Shown piece after piece: positions 29,701-38,605 of a stretch of DNA of 64,000 nucleotides. The notes beneath the pieces were generated by a model. It made no database searches, was not told the DNA's origin, and was given only the letters and a program-made list of their open reading frames with translations. The position numbers and the translations under genes are program-made. Position 1 is the first letter of the stretch. Each line of letters opens with the position of its first letter. Source of the DNA: Diplonema papillatum (Eukaryota; Euglenozoa; Diplonemea; Diplonemida; Diplonemidae); contig JAPJBO010000532.1 in assembly GCA_030068145.1 (NCBI GenBank), forward strand, positions 1 through 64,000. Reading direction: 5' to 3'.

Positions 29701-32505
29701 CGGGACCATGTCGAAACACTTCCGGAAGTCCAGCGCCACTCCGTAGAGCGGCTCTCCGTCCAGCAAGGCGTCCTCCACCTCGAGCCCTATCTCCATCAAG
29801 ACGTCCTCGATCCGGTGGCCCGGCCGAAAGCCTTTCTGTCCTTCTTCGATCCACCCCTCCTGCCACAGGACAATGTCCGCAAGCCTGCGGCAGGCCCACA
29901 AGCGGTACACGGCGGACGTGACGGTTATCGGCCTCGTGTGCAGCGGGTCTTGGCTCTCATCTTTCGGCACCATCGACACCAGCGCAGTTGTCATGCTTGC
30001 CGGCCAGTCCCCAGTCGCTTCGACCAGGTTCATGACGTCTGCAAGTGCATTCAGCAGGGGGAGCGGCAACTCCCGCAGTTCAGCCATGCGCCAGCCATCC
30101 ACCCCTGACGCGCTTTTCTTCGGCTTCTTCCTCAGCAGAATTCGCAGCTCCTCCCCCGTGATTGTTCCGGCTTCCATCAAGTGTGGGCCGATGTGATCCT
30201 GGAACCGATCCCGAAACGGCTCGTACTCCGGCTCTGGCCCGTCCTTGTACTTACGCAGGATAGGGTCCCACGCAGTGTTCAGCGCCTCGTCCATCTCGTC
30301 AACATTTGCAGTCACTCCCGCCCCCGTTCGCAACACCCCCGACGGCTCAGCGCGTCCGGCGCAGATGGTTGTCAGACATCGTCTGCTCGCATCGGCCCTC
30401 TCGTTCAGCTTGTCTCGGTACTTCGTAAACCTGGCCGCCGATCCTTCCCTTCCGAGCCTACTCGTCTCTTCCCGCAATGCCGTGAGAAGCTGCTTCGCCT
30501 CCTCATGATCCGGGAATCCTTCTGTCCCTTGGCCACCTTTCATGCACGCCTGTGCCAGCCGTCTGCTGTTCTGCCAGCAACGGGATACTTCATGCGGAAC
30601 TGCCTCCGGCCCGCGTCGCTGCGCAAGGTAGCTGCAGATGCGTTCCATCCTGTGGATGGCCTTCCGGAGCCGTAGCTGTCTGCTGTTCGCCGCCCCCGAC
30701 CCGTCGCTCGCAGTGCTTGCCGTGATACAGACTCTCTTAGGCGACGTCTTTATCCCCCGGCCGGTACTCCTTCCCCTTTCTTCCGCAGGGATTCCGAAGG
30801 CATCCTGCAAGTACTGCTCACTGACTCGTGACCACTCGAGCCAGGCCTCTTCCACTCGCTGTGCTGCCAGCCGTTCTGCGAAATCGGAGTTGGTCAGTCT
30901 CTGTACGGCTTCCCTGTTAGCTTCTGTGTCCGAGAGGCCCCACTTGGGTCCCCCCTCGGTAGGGATTTCCCGCGGTACTTTAAATCGCCACACGATTTGG
31001 CGCAGCGCCGCAATGTCCAGGGTCATTGTCACGAGCCGGTGTCCCGGTACGTTCACCGCGGTGGTGACGCATTGACGGAAAGCTCCCGTCGTTATTCGGT
31101 TGAGGAGTATGCGGTCGATCCTCGTGCCTGTCGTCCGGGCGCTGGTAAAGGTCGGTGGTGGCGGTGTGTCACCGGTACGCGCATGGTGCAGTTCCGCTGC
31201 GTCGGACCATCCGTTCCTTAGTGCCTTCCGCAGCACAGGGGACCGGTCTTCTTCCGTGTTCAGGTCACCCATCACCATTATGGGGACGTCACCGAGGCTA
31301 TCTGCCGCTGCGAAGAGGATCTTCTCCAGCATGTCCTCACGCTCCTCGCTCTCCGCCCTCCCGTTTCCGGAAGGGCAGTAGACATTGAACACGTGCACGA
31401 ACGTGTTGCCGGCCCCTGTTGCTACTACCGTATGGCTCACTCGGTCCGGGGACCGTATTGCTGCGTGCGAGAGCGCCGTCATCGTATCGTACGCAGGTAT
31501 CGGTCTCAGTACTAGAGTGGAGAGCCCCCCGTTCGCGGCGTTCACCGTCGAGCGACTACCGGAGTTTCTACAGAGTCTTCCGGGAGGCGGCAGGCCCCAG
31601 TGGCAGCACCATTTCCGCAGGTATTCCTCCGCCTGCGCCCGTTTGCACGGAAGGAGTGTCACCTCCTGGCAGCAGAGAAGATCCGCTTCCACCGCGTCGG
31701 CCGCTGGGAGATATTGAAGTAAGCTAGTTACGTTCAACGTCGCGAACTTCATCTCCGTGCGGCCGGGGCCCGGGTTCTGTTCGATGTCTCCAGCGCTTAA
31801 CAGCTGCTGTCTAGTAGTTTCCTTAATAGATATAAGAGTTCTTTGGCGATTACACAAGTCAGTACGTGGCGCGGGGCTGAACTGTTGCTGGGGGGGTGGG
31901 GAGGACGCCTGAGGGCGGGGCGGGGGGGGCATGGGGGGAGTTTCTTGCGGGGTGTCCCGGCCTTGCAAACGTTGGGAGGCGGCCTCGCGCACGGCCCTGT
32001 AGGTGAGCGAGACCCGGTCGCGTGCGACATCATCGGGACGAATCCCGTGTGTCCACAGGCTCCTGGCCTCGCCTTCCATGTGGCACAGTGTGCCGACCGG
32101 CAGGGGGGTTCTCACTCTCCGGCTCCCCCTCTCCCACTCCATGACCGTGTCGCTCAAGAGCGATACGGTCGCTACCCTCGGACCCAGTTCTCTCTGGTCT
32201 TTGTGGGGGTTGATCCCCACTCCCCTCCGGTACCAGTTGGCCAGCAACTGGTCCGGTTCCCACCCGAGACGGTCACGTATGAGATCCGCCGCTTCTTTCA
32301 GGGGCCCCTCGGGAATACCCCGTTCCAGTCTGACCGGGGGTCCGCCCTGTCGGTAGGCGTGTCCCCACTGCTGGGTCTCTCTGCTTTGTTCTCCCCCCAG
32401 CCTCCTCCAAGTGGCTTTCGGCCCAAGCTCGGGTACTCGGCTCAGTCTGTCCAGAAGATCCCGAGGGATCGTCTGGAAGCTTAGTCCGGGGATTGCTCCC
32501 TCCAC
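26782..32505 (-). CDS. LINE-B polyprotein: AlkB-like dioxygenase, 2A, APE endonuclease, reverse transcriptase, Cys/His-rich tail
   Basis: 1907 codons without a stop. Residues 85-172: AlkB-like 2-oxoglutarate/Fe(II) oxygenase with NWY (90-92), HKD (101-103), H153, R164 and R170 in the spacing of AlkB enzymes. Residues 185-215: Pro/Gln-rich linker. Residues 237-248: 2A motif SAGDIEQNPGPG. Residues 252-500: APE endonuclease (MKFATLNVTSL, VMGDLNTEED, GTRIDRILLN, GHR). Residues about 780-1080: RT, with DFRKCFD, NGILQGCPVS and catalytic YADD (1017-1020; 29446-29457). Near 28400-28465: CKHC-x(9)-H-x(4)-C zinc finger. Residues about 1630-1735: Cys/His-rich tail, then a basic Ser/Thr/Pro end. If the 2A works, the AlkB part (about 247 residues) is released from the EN-RT enzyme. 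The frame begins at GTG; no ATG precedes the AlkB core, so initiation is unusual or upstream. The AlkB role, likely demethylating element RNA or target DNA, is inferred. Confidence 0.92.
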   Translation of the reverse strand: MEGAIPGLSFQTIPRDLLDRLSRVPELGPKATWRRLGGEQSRETQQWGHAYRQGGPPVRLERGIPEGPLKEAADLIRDRLGWEPDQLLANWYRRGVGINPHKDQRELGPRVATVSLLSDTVMEWERGSRRVRTPLPVGTLCHMEGEARSLWTHGIRPDDVARDRVSLTYRAVREAASQRLQGRDTPQETPPMPPPPRPQASSPPPQQQFSPAPRTDLCNRQRTLISIKETTRQQLLSAGDIEQNPGPGRTEMKFATLNVTSLLQYLPAADAVEADLLCCQEVTLLPCKRAQAEEYLRKWCCHWGLPPPGRLCRNSGSRSTVNAANGGLSTLVLRPIPAYDTMTALSHAAIRSPDRVSHTVVATGAGNTFVHVFNVYCPSGNGRAESEEREDMLEKILFAAADSLGDVPIMVMGDLNTEEDRSPVLRKALRNGWSDAAELHHARTGDTPPPPTFTSARTTGTRIDRILLNRITTGAFRQCVTTAVNVPGHRLVTMTLDIAALRQIVWRFKVPREIPTEGGPKWGLSDTEANREAVQRLTNSDFAERLAAQRVEEAWLEWSRVSEQYLQDAFGIPAEERGRSTGRGIKTSPKRVCITASTASDGSGAANSRQLRLRKAIHRMERICSYLAQRRGPEAVPHEVSRCWQNSRRLAQACMKGGQGTEGFPDHEEAKQLLTALREETSRLGREGSAARFTKYRDKLNERADASRRCLTTICAGRAEPSGVLRTGAGVTANVDEMDEALNTAWDPILRKYKDGPEPEYEPFRDRFQDHIGPHLMEAGTITGEELRILLRKKPKKSASGVDGWRMAELRELPLPLLNALADVMNLVEATGDWPASMTTALVSMVPKDESQDPLHTRPITVTSAVYRLWACRRLADIVLWQEGWIEEGQKGFRPGHRIEDVLMEIGLEVEDALLDGEPLYGVALDFRKCFDMVPREVVLRLAEDLGLHGRVLKPLRAIYSLLARRFKLPLGVGREFSVTNGILQGCPVSVILINALLSVVMKAVKKEAEGVSPKSYADDATLLSRLSEAALQKGVDIVDEFCTLTGMQLNLEKTIAFSTRQRHQSTLRLRSGNALLRFSKSVTCLGALVSTAKNRKERSDSKRVERAAALAEGLRHAPFRYEKRVRIVQSNVLPAALSGCSFAPVSKVAMKRLTTSVMGLIWGGANPKRAREMVLNFQEKGHLTDPGTCLAYRVTTAFYAACERLPRLLPLMESIRGRYAEGDQPLGPVGLAMRSMEECGHIWEPGPLSRTLRRNGAVFDPLASSPSKRGHEVRADLRTRTWARLMARRPGYQGLERADLERTNAFWKTRECSAHTAKLIRVAIAGGVNTAEFTSRMRQAGAEPQAPSCKHCGSGVTENEQHIYWDCDAYSHIRRREAHAGLMAANRTEWPRCTLEHGVVVPGNAHLSRRLQEMMAEILTERAGLEARGWVARNPTTPWSRADAMPAEKFDHPFARIAPAWTWERNKTWGLPTFYALVAWLSDMQWTESGQASMLELAIDFELFSGLSMPLHGNAPKGVRERGNVLRCMMSALDKLAAQQGLGSCMRGERVCPTTSLSFMGISGISGVRPRPRFREAHTGTILEEQVKGSDVGTQCPAYPDWTIGRAARWALPAPPQLHPDPVHMPGVDIEKALVTCATHHKGKCEACRALVRRDVPTVEMCCRHHHHANDGQPIAVCTEHSTTKCGECKTAAACCRSGHHACRTHGRGTCQECKRLPTLTQRRPAACCRRGHHQSNEPNVPSTPGRNKKKRPSSPTQVGVQRGTPVGKRAAQAPPAATKKETATTGRATKRPPPTPGTSERPALKKRVLGTPKEGPIAGRKRKKTKATTPDSGVHRRKKKVPRASSSQKRPGTTGTPTPSKVKNGHTCPPSYSPTQSLESQESQTPLAPQMLDLDDAMAGDDVIR
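27305..27610 (-). other. Cys/His-rich tail domain of LINE-B
   Basis: A motif such as THHKGKCEAC, TEHSTTKCGEC or RTHGRGTCQEC occurs three times, alternating with CCRHHHH, CCRSGHH and CCRRGHH. It looks like a set of small zinc-binding knuckles repeated by duplication. The end of LINE-A ORF2 (CDACAKQKCAVC) is a likely relative. I know no named family for it. Confidence 0.7.
31762..31797 (-). other. 2A ribosome-skipping motif of LINE-B (GDIEQNPGP)
   Basis: GDIEQNPGP fits the canonical D-(V/I)-E-x-N-P-G-P core exactly and is preceded by a hydrophobic/Ser stretch (QQLLSA). It lies between the Pro-rich linker and the endonuclease start (MKFATLNV), where separation would free both domains. Confidence 0.88.
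31990..32253 (-). other. AlkB-like 2OG-Fe(II) oxygenase domain of LINE-B
   Basis: The residues expected for catalysis are all present: the 2-oxoglutarate-contacting N-x-Y, the iron ligands H-x-D and a distal H in WTHGI, and two Arg in DRVSLTYR. The ordering (NxY, HxD, strand, MxGxARxxWxH, RxSxTxR) matches the AlkB fold as I know it. No stop or frameshift. Confidence 0.85.
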
Positions 32506-32519
32506 CCTGACAGGGCCCC

Positions 32520-32805
32520 GTTAAGCATTGAGTTCTTTTAAGTACATGAACCACATGGATTAGCATGCACTCGTTAAGCAGCGGCTGCCGGCTTATCCCG
32601 TGACACCTTTTATATGTACGTTATAGAAAGAGTAGCGTTGGCACTCTTACAGGTTCGTTCCCTCGTAGCTCGGAGGGAACGGGCACTCCAGTGAAACTGG
32701 GTATGATACCGTTTCAGGTTTGGATTGGATGGGAGCATTGCCTCATGTGAATTCTGAGACCTATTTCTCCCACGAATGGTGAACCAGCTTTGGTGGCCAC
32801 TGTTG
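32520..32805 (+). repeat. Right flank of LINE-B: 52-bp direct repeat and family D right arm
   Basis: The 52-bp module (32520-32571) is followed by CGTTAAGCAGCGGCTGCC, CGGCTTATC and GTGACACC (32600-32607), then the downstream arm shared with 13426-13610. Joined to 26641-26766 without LINE-B, it reconstructs a copy like 14643-14786. Confidence 0.8.
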
Positions 32806-33140
32806 CGCTTGTAACCTAACTTGAGTATGCATGCAGGCAGACGTCCATCTTCAGTGTTGCCTGCAGACGGCGTCTGCAGACGACTACCGACGCAGACGCA
32901 GACAGTCGGCAGCTAGTTGGATTGACGACGACCACTGTCAGTCCCAGCCTTTCCTTTTAGGCCCTCGCTAGAGTGAGAAGCCCATCGAGGCTGTGCACGG
33001 CAAAAAAGCCACATTCGCACGTGCGCTCTTGCACCTAGGTCTTTTTTATTCCCGAGGTCTCCGTCCATGAAGGATACCGGAGCGGGCTGACCTGCAGGCT
33101 GATCCTGCAGACGCAGGCACAGACATTGTTGGTAAAGGTG
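32806..33140. other. No gene; CTGCAGAC-rich stretch
   Basis: GCAGACG, CTGCAGACG and related words recur at 32835-32915 and 33085-33125 in both orientations. No coding frame or RNA recognised. Confidence 0.4.
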
Positions 33141-33144
33141 GTGA

Positions 33145-33300
33145 TTGCACGAGGTAAGAGAATCGGGTGGGTACCTTCGTTGTTGATGATTTCGGCGATA
33201 CTCCACAAACCTTCCTTACGGTAGGCCCTTCTCAGCCTGGTGCCGCATAGTAGGTGACTGTCTGTCTTCTTGGTACCGTATGACCGTCTCTTTTCGTGTA
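33145..33300 (+). repeat. Dispersed repeat family J, copy 1
   Basis: GTAAGAGAATCGGGTGGGTA, then TTACGGTAGGCCC, GTAGGTGACTGTCTGTCTTC and GACCGTCTCTTTTCG. The same order occurs at 40160-40310. Confidence 0.6.
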
Positions 33301-33554
33301 TTTTGGGTGCTGCCTATGGTTTGCGCAAGTAGAGTATCCTGTCAAAGTCTCTTTTTGTAATAGTTGGATATTGTGATTGAGAGTTGATAGTCGGAAGCGA
33401 AGTATCGCCCGCTTTCACGAGCCCGTTATTTTGAGCGGGACGAATAGAGCGTGGAGGCAGGTCTTTCCTGCGGCAAATCTTAAGACTTTGCGTTAGTTCA
33501 GACCCGCCAGCATGGAGGGTTGAAATGCTTCTTGAGTTTTTCTCCGCGAGTAAA

Positions 33555-33850
33555 GGTACCAGGGGAAGCCTGCTACACGGGAGCCAAGCTTCACGTGTTC
33601 GGCGGTACTGCAGAGCCACGGGCCTACGGGTCAAGTGGCTACCGACTTCCCAAACTAAAGCATCAAGGCGTGGCTCACCTTGGGGCTTGGGGCTTGCGCT
33701 GAACACAAGCTCGTCGCGCGAAACGGTCAGCCACAGGGCAGACTGGACGGGGTTGTGGCACTGTGCTGCCTCCGACTCAAGCTTTGTAAGCTGTAGTTGA
33801 CCGTCACGTTCCTGGACCAGGAGCGGCCTTTTTCTTTCTTTCTTTCTTCT
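33555..33850 (+). mobile_element. SINE-like family A, copy 2
   Basis: Near-identical to the other family A copies and ending in (CTTT)n. Imperfect flanking repeats resembling CTSCGCGAGTAA are visible at about 33541-33553 and 33848-33859. Confidence 0.7.
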
Positions 33851-33984
33851 TCTGCGAGTAAGTGTCTGTCGATGACTGTCTGATGAACGTACATCGAGAA
33901 CGGCAGCCGGAGAAGTCCGAAGGATATTCTCTGCTCCAACTACTGAACGGAGGCAAGGGTTCGAAAGCTTCCGGGGGGGTTCTC

Positions 33985-34280
33985 TGTTTTGTTTTGTAGA
34001 AGCACCTGCTTTGTAGGAAATACCTGAGGAGACTGCCAGTTGCGGGATCTCAAAGATATATATGTGTGGTACTCATCGGCATGCCGATGACTCCCCACTA
34101 TCGCAACAATATTCCAAGATCAAAGGAGGTAAAGGTGCTGTAGCCCACACGAAACACAGGTAAATCTGGGGTGTAAGCGTTCAACGAAAAAGACCCACTT
34201 TGTAGTTGTATTGTTTTTTCCTCCTCTAGCCTTCTTCGAAATGAGCACAAGGCAGTCCCTCGAGTATTTCTTCTCCGCGA
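33985..34280 (-). mobile_element. SINE-like family B, inverted copy
   Basis: The reverse complement carries ACTACAAAGTGGGTCTTTTT, CGTTGAACGCTTACACCCC and, near the other end, a CTACAAAGCAGGTGCTT tail. Internal indels are present. A partial inverted family H copy follows at 34440-34545. The interval 34550-35260 shows no recognised gene. Confidence 0.55.
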
Positions 34281-35264
34281 GTAAGTGTCTGTCGATGATT
34301 GTCTGATGAACGTACATAGAGAACGGCTGCCGGAGAAGTCCGACGACTGACTAACGGAGGCAAGGTATCTACGGTTGGTATCTACGGTTGTTCGATCGGG
34401 CAGTGCCGTGATGCTACCACTGGATGGATTATGGCTGAACGCCTCTAAGCGCAAAGAGAGGAAAAGAGTGAAAGAGTACGCGTACTGTAGTGAGTAGAGA
34501 AGAGTTACTACTTAGAGTACGAGTGTAAAAGAACGGACTTTCGTTCTTCCAGACGCAAGCAAAGCGACTGTCGGTCCGAACGGACGTAGGAGGCGGGGGG
34601 TTTGGGGGGGCGGACTATCACGTGCCGAGGAGAGGATGGCGTACCGAACTTGTGTTCAGTACTGCACGTTGCTGGTCAGAGTGGGGTGAAAACTCGCTGG
34701 GTGTGACGTTCTTTTCTTACGGTGTCGCTGATTCCGCCAATTCTCGCCCCACGAAAAAAGCAGGGTGTCTGGTGGAGATATTCGAAAAGACGTTTTCCCG
34801 CGCTCACTGCGACGATGAGCCTCCGCAGATCGCGGGGGGTGATGTTTCATCACCACCCCAGTGATGCGTCGACTGCATCCGTGCACACCCCCCTTCTTCT
34901 GTTTCCAGAATGTAAAAATGGGAAATTCTCAGATCTGGCGACTGAAGGCAGCAAGAGGTGGCCCAAAGAACGGCGGCAATGGAAAGATCGAGCTCAAAAC
35001 AGCCTATTCCCTACATCAGAATCATTTTTCCCTGACCTGAGGGTCACCTACTAGGGCCGTCCTAGAGGCGACATCAAAATGGTCGCGTCTTAGATTTTCA
35101 CTGATATGCGTATGCAAATGACTAAGGCGTTGCCACGCGGGTGTGTAAACCGTACCGTTCCTATACGAAGTTTCTGAGGTCCTATGAACATGCAATGTGA
35201 ATAGCCTCTATTCGAGCCAACCCGGCTTTTCTAAGTTGCGAAAAGTGTATTTTTTTTGGACTAG

Positions 35265-35520
35265 ACACCTGCGCCCGAACTTTGCTTCACCAGAACTTAG
35301 CTTTACCCGAACTTTGCTTCGCCCGCACTTTGCTTTGCTTCACCAGAACTTAGCTTCACCCGAACTTTGCTTCGCCCGAACTCAGCTGCGCCCGAACTCA
35401 GCTGCGCCCGAACTTTGCTTCGCCCGAACTTTGGTTCACCAAAAATTTGCATCACCCACGCCCGAACTTAGCCGCCCACGAACTTTACTGTTCCCGAACT
35501 TTAACAGCTGCCTCCAGTCT
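35265..35520. repeat. Family E array, inverted relative to 13735-14040
   Basis: Repeated CCCGAACTTTGCTTCGCCCG and CACCAGAACTTAGCTTC variants, about a dozen units. It is followed by CCTCCAGTCTCGCCCCGCGC and TAGCCGAGCGCACGTACTTT, whose reverse complement borders the 13.7-kb array. Confidence 0.65.
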
Positions 35521-35569
35521 CGCCCCGCGCCGGCCTTTAGCCGAGCGCACGTACTTTCGGATTGGCCAC

Positions 35570-35690
35570 GAGATGACTCCCGGAAGGCTTCTATGTCTCC
35601 CAAAATTCAACTTTGTGGGATTTCGTGTCTCCCCAAGCAGGAATTGCAACACGTCGGAGAAAGTCTAAACTGTCCCATCAAGGCGCTGGC
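35570..35690 (+). repeat. Family K copy: empty site for the hAT MITE
   Basis: GATGACTCCCGGAAGGCTTC, CAAAATTCAACTTTGTGGG and GCAGGAATTGCAACACGTCG run on without interruption. At 58187-58815 the same sequence is split after TTATGGGGTTTC by the MITE. A family L copy (inverted) occupies 35690-35925. Confidence 0.6.
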
Positions 35691-36250
35691 CGCCGCCGTA
35701 GGCCGTGCAATTGCCAAGAAGAAGAGAGCCGGTGCTCCCCCGCGAAACAGGCTCGCCCGCCAGCCAGGTCGATCCCGGTTGTGTCAACACCGACGCCGTC
35801 GCCCTCGGTGACGGGGCAGCGGCCGCACCGCGCCTCCGACGGAACGACCTACGCCCGCCTTAGAAGTACGTGGCAGTAGTGAGGCGACCGGAAACTCCTC
35901 GGAGAGATGGTCCCTGCACTCCAAATCGTCGCTGTCTCCGCTGCATACATATAGTCGGTTGCATACGCATACGTATAGTCGTATGCGTATATTGCATGCG
36001 CATATGAGTACGTCTCAAAAAATACCCCGGAAATTGTGCCCACTTTGAATTTGCGACGCCAGGCGTTCCGACGTTTCGGTTCTCTTTCCAAAAACACTCG
36101 AAGTAGCTGCTTCGACTCCGAATGGAAGGGAGGAAATAGTGGTAGAGGGGCAACTACAATACAAACACAAGCTGATTTCTTCTTTGCATACACCACCGTG
36201 TGTTGTTTTCTCACTCAGGACTTTGACCTGTTGTGCTTGTGTGATTTGTC

Positions 36251-36381
36251 GTCCAATTTCCGATACCAAATTTAATTAGAATTGGTAGTCAACGTCCAAT
36301 TTCCGATACCAAATTTAATTAGAATTGGTAGTCAACGTTCAATCTTGAATCCAAATTTGATTAGACTTGGTAGTCAACGTC
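36251..36381 (+). repeat. 44-bp tandem repeat, three units
   Basis: CCAATTTCCGATACCAAATT plus TAATTAGAATTGGTAGTCAACG twice, then a diverged third unit. CCAATTT...GAATTGG is itself an imperfect palindrome. 36382-36660 has no recognised gene. Confidence 0.75.
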
Positions 36382-37084
36382 TCGCCTCCCACCACCCCCT
36401 TTGGCCCTCCCGCCCCTGGCCCTCCTGCCTCCTCTTTCCCCGCCTCCTTTTTACTCTTCCTGCCCCCATGGCTTTGCCATGACTTCGCCATGACTTCGCC
36501 ACGGCTTCGTCCCTCGCTCACCCCCGCTGATCCCGGTTGGTAGTGACCCGGCCCTACCCCAACCCCCAGCCCAAAATTAATTCAATTTTTTTTTTCGCGC
36601 TCGGGGTGGCCCCGAGCCCCAGACCCATATATAAATCACTGGGCTTACTTGCTTTCGTTGTTTGCTGTGGTTTAAGTTCAGGGCTTTGAGTGGGTAACGT
36701 CTGAAGCGAAGTATAGCCCTTGTCACTTTCTCCCTTCCGACACGCTGCTTTTGGGTCTTGTGACTCCTCTCCGAAGGACGGGAGGGTTCGGGATCTTCGG
36801 GGGACGGATAGAGCGTGGGAGGCTGTCAGCTTCTCCATCCGGCACTCGGCTGAAGACTTCTGTTTTCATCTTGCGGTGTTCGGGGGTTGTTTGCTGAGGT
36901 GAGAACGCGTGGTCCGAAAGAGACTTTCCTTCTCTAAGCCGTCCACGTTTCAAAAGTGGCAATGTAGGTGCAGAGGCACCACTTGCCGCCCCCTTTTACA
37001 AAGTGAATGTCGGGTTGCACGGCATTGAATGCACGTAAAATTGCCAAGCTGACCGGATAAAAGACGGACCGAGGTCTTGCTGTC

Positions 37085-37500
37085 GCTCCACCGCACCCAG
37101 CACGTGATAAGTCGAAACTGCCGTGCACGAACATGCATGGACCGAAGTTTTGCGGTCACTCTCAGAGTGGCCGCGTCCAGCACGCGACCACTCATATGCT
37201 GGGTACGGTCAATGACCGCACCCAGCATGTGACTGATCTACAGTTGCTGTCAGACCATGACCCCGTAACCGGTCACGAACCGAGGTCTTGCGGTCACTCT
37301 CAAAGTGACCACACCTGGCACGCAACCATTCAAAGCTGCCGCCATGACCACTCGCATGCTGGGTACGGTACTGACCGCACCCAGCATGTGGCTGATCTAA
37401 AGTGCTGTCACGCCTCACGAACCGAGGTCTTGCGGTCACTCTCAAAGTGACTACCCACTGCCACTGATCACCTGCTGGGTGCGGCCAATGACTTGTCAGG
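37085..37500. repeat. Tandem repeat of hairpin units, period about 120-170 bp
   Basis: ACCGAGGTCTTGCGGTCACTC-type phrases recur at about 37066, 37141, 37282 and 37420. Between them ATGCTGGGTACGG(...)CCGCACCCAGCAT forms an inverted repeat at 37197-37226 and 37355-37387, and a diverged one near 37470. 37500-38000 shows no gene. Confidence 0.6.
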
Positions 37501-38009
37501 TCTATTTCCTAGACTGGCTCGGTCACTTCGAAACAGCCCAGGCAACAAAGATGCGGCTCTGAGTGGCTTAGAAAAGTGAGACGGTCGTCGCCAGGCTGTC
37601 AACATTGCGTTGTTTGCCAAGAGAAAGAGAGAGATTGGTGATAGAGTAGAGCATTCATTTGGATTGGGAAAGTAGGTGCAAGATCGGGAACCTTCGCGTG
37701 CTGGCTTCGTGTTTCGTGAACCAAGTAAGCTGAACCTGGACCAAATAAGGGGCTTGTTTTCCGAATTATGGCTTTTGTTTGATGCAACCCTGCCTCCAGT
37801 TTTTCGGTGAGCCAACTGAACTTGGTGGCTTCCAGCTTGAGGGTTACTCTAATCTTCGCTTTTCAGTTCACCAACGTATCGCTTTTTTGCGCCTTCTAGA
37901 GAGAAAGAGCATCAAGACAGAGTGCGGTAGTCACGCCTTGCCCAGGGCCTCTCCCCCCGCCGCCTGTATGTTCTCATGGTCATCGCTACCGCGCTGACCT
38001 TTTCCGAGA

Positions 38010-38605
38010 GAAATACTCGACGTGGCTGCTTCAACTCCGAATCTCCGAATGGAAAGTGGAGGTAAAGGGGCAAGTACAATACAAACACAATCTGATTTGT
38101 CCTTCGCATACACCACCATGTGTTGTTTTCACACTCAGGACTTTTGACCTGTTGTGTTTGTGTGTCTTGACGTGAAGGGGTAGACCCGCTCAGACCTCAC
38201 GTCCGTTCAACACGAGGTTCGGTAGTTACAGCACTTGGGAATCCCTTCGGTTCTTAGTCTGGCTTTTGTCCAGCCTTTCCTTCCAAGCTGGCGCCTATGT
38301 AAAATACTCGACGTAGCTGCTTCGACTCCGGATGGAAGGGAGGAAATATAGAGGTAAGGCGCAAATACAATACAAACACAACCTGATTTGTTCTTCGCTT
38401 ACACCACCGTGTGTTGTTTTCTCACTCAGGACTTTTGACCTATTGTGTTTGTGTGATTTGTCGTGAAGGGGTAGACCCGCATGACCTCACGTCCGTTCAA
38501 CACGTGGTTCGGTAGTTACAGCACTTGGGATGCCTTCTGTTCTTTGTCGGGCAGCATCGTCAAGCATTTCCTTTCAAGCTGGCGCTTATGTAAAAATACT
38601 CGAGG
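38010..38605 (+). repeat. Family C, two units in tandem
   Basis: Both units have ACTCGACGTGGCTGCTTC or ACTCGACGTAGCTGCTTC heads, GTGTGTTGTTTTC, GAAGGGGTAGACCCGC and GGTTCGGTAGTTACAGCACT. They end CAAGCTGGCGC(C/T)TATGTAAAA. The 3' end resembles that of family B (CAAGCATTTCCT...GGTGCTTATACAAAA), so the two may share a LINE-derived tail. Confidence 0.6.

Larger units (their letters stand above)
26767..32519 (-). mobile_element. LINE-B: intact non-LTR retrotransposon encoding AlkB-2A-EN-RT
   Basis: A 5.75-kb element almost filled by one frame. It sits inside a family D repeat between 52-bp direct repeats (26715-26766 and 32520-32571). On its own strand the 3' UTR is about 15 bases and there is no poly(A) or simple-repeat tail. 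The continuous frame and near-identical flanks suggest a recent insertion. A 122-bp 3' fragment of the same element lies at 43240-43361 beside the same target sequence. Confidence 0.92.

Noticed and set aside
26808..32484. Plus-strand open frames across LINE-B
   Set aside because: Shadows of the 1907-codon minus-strand frame.
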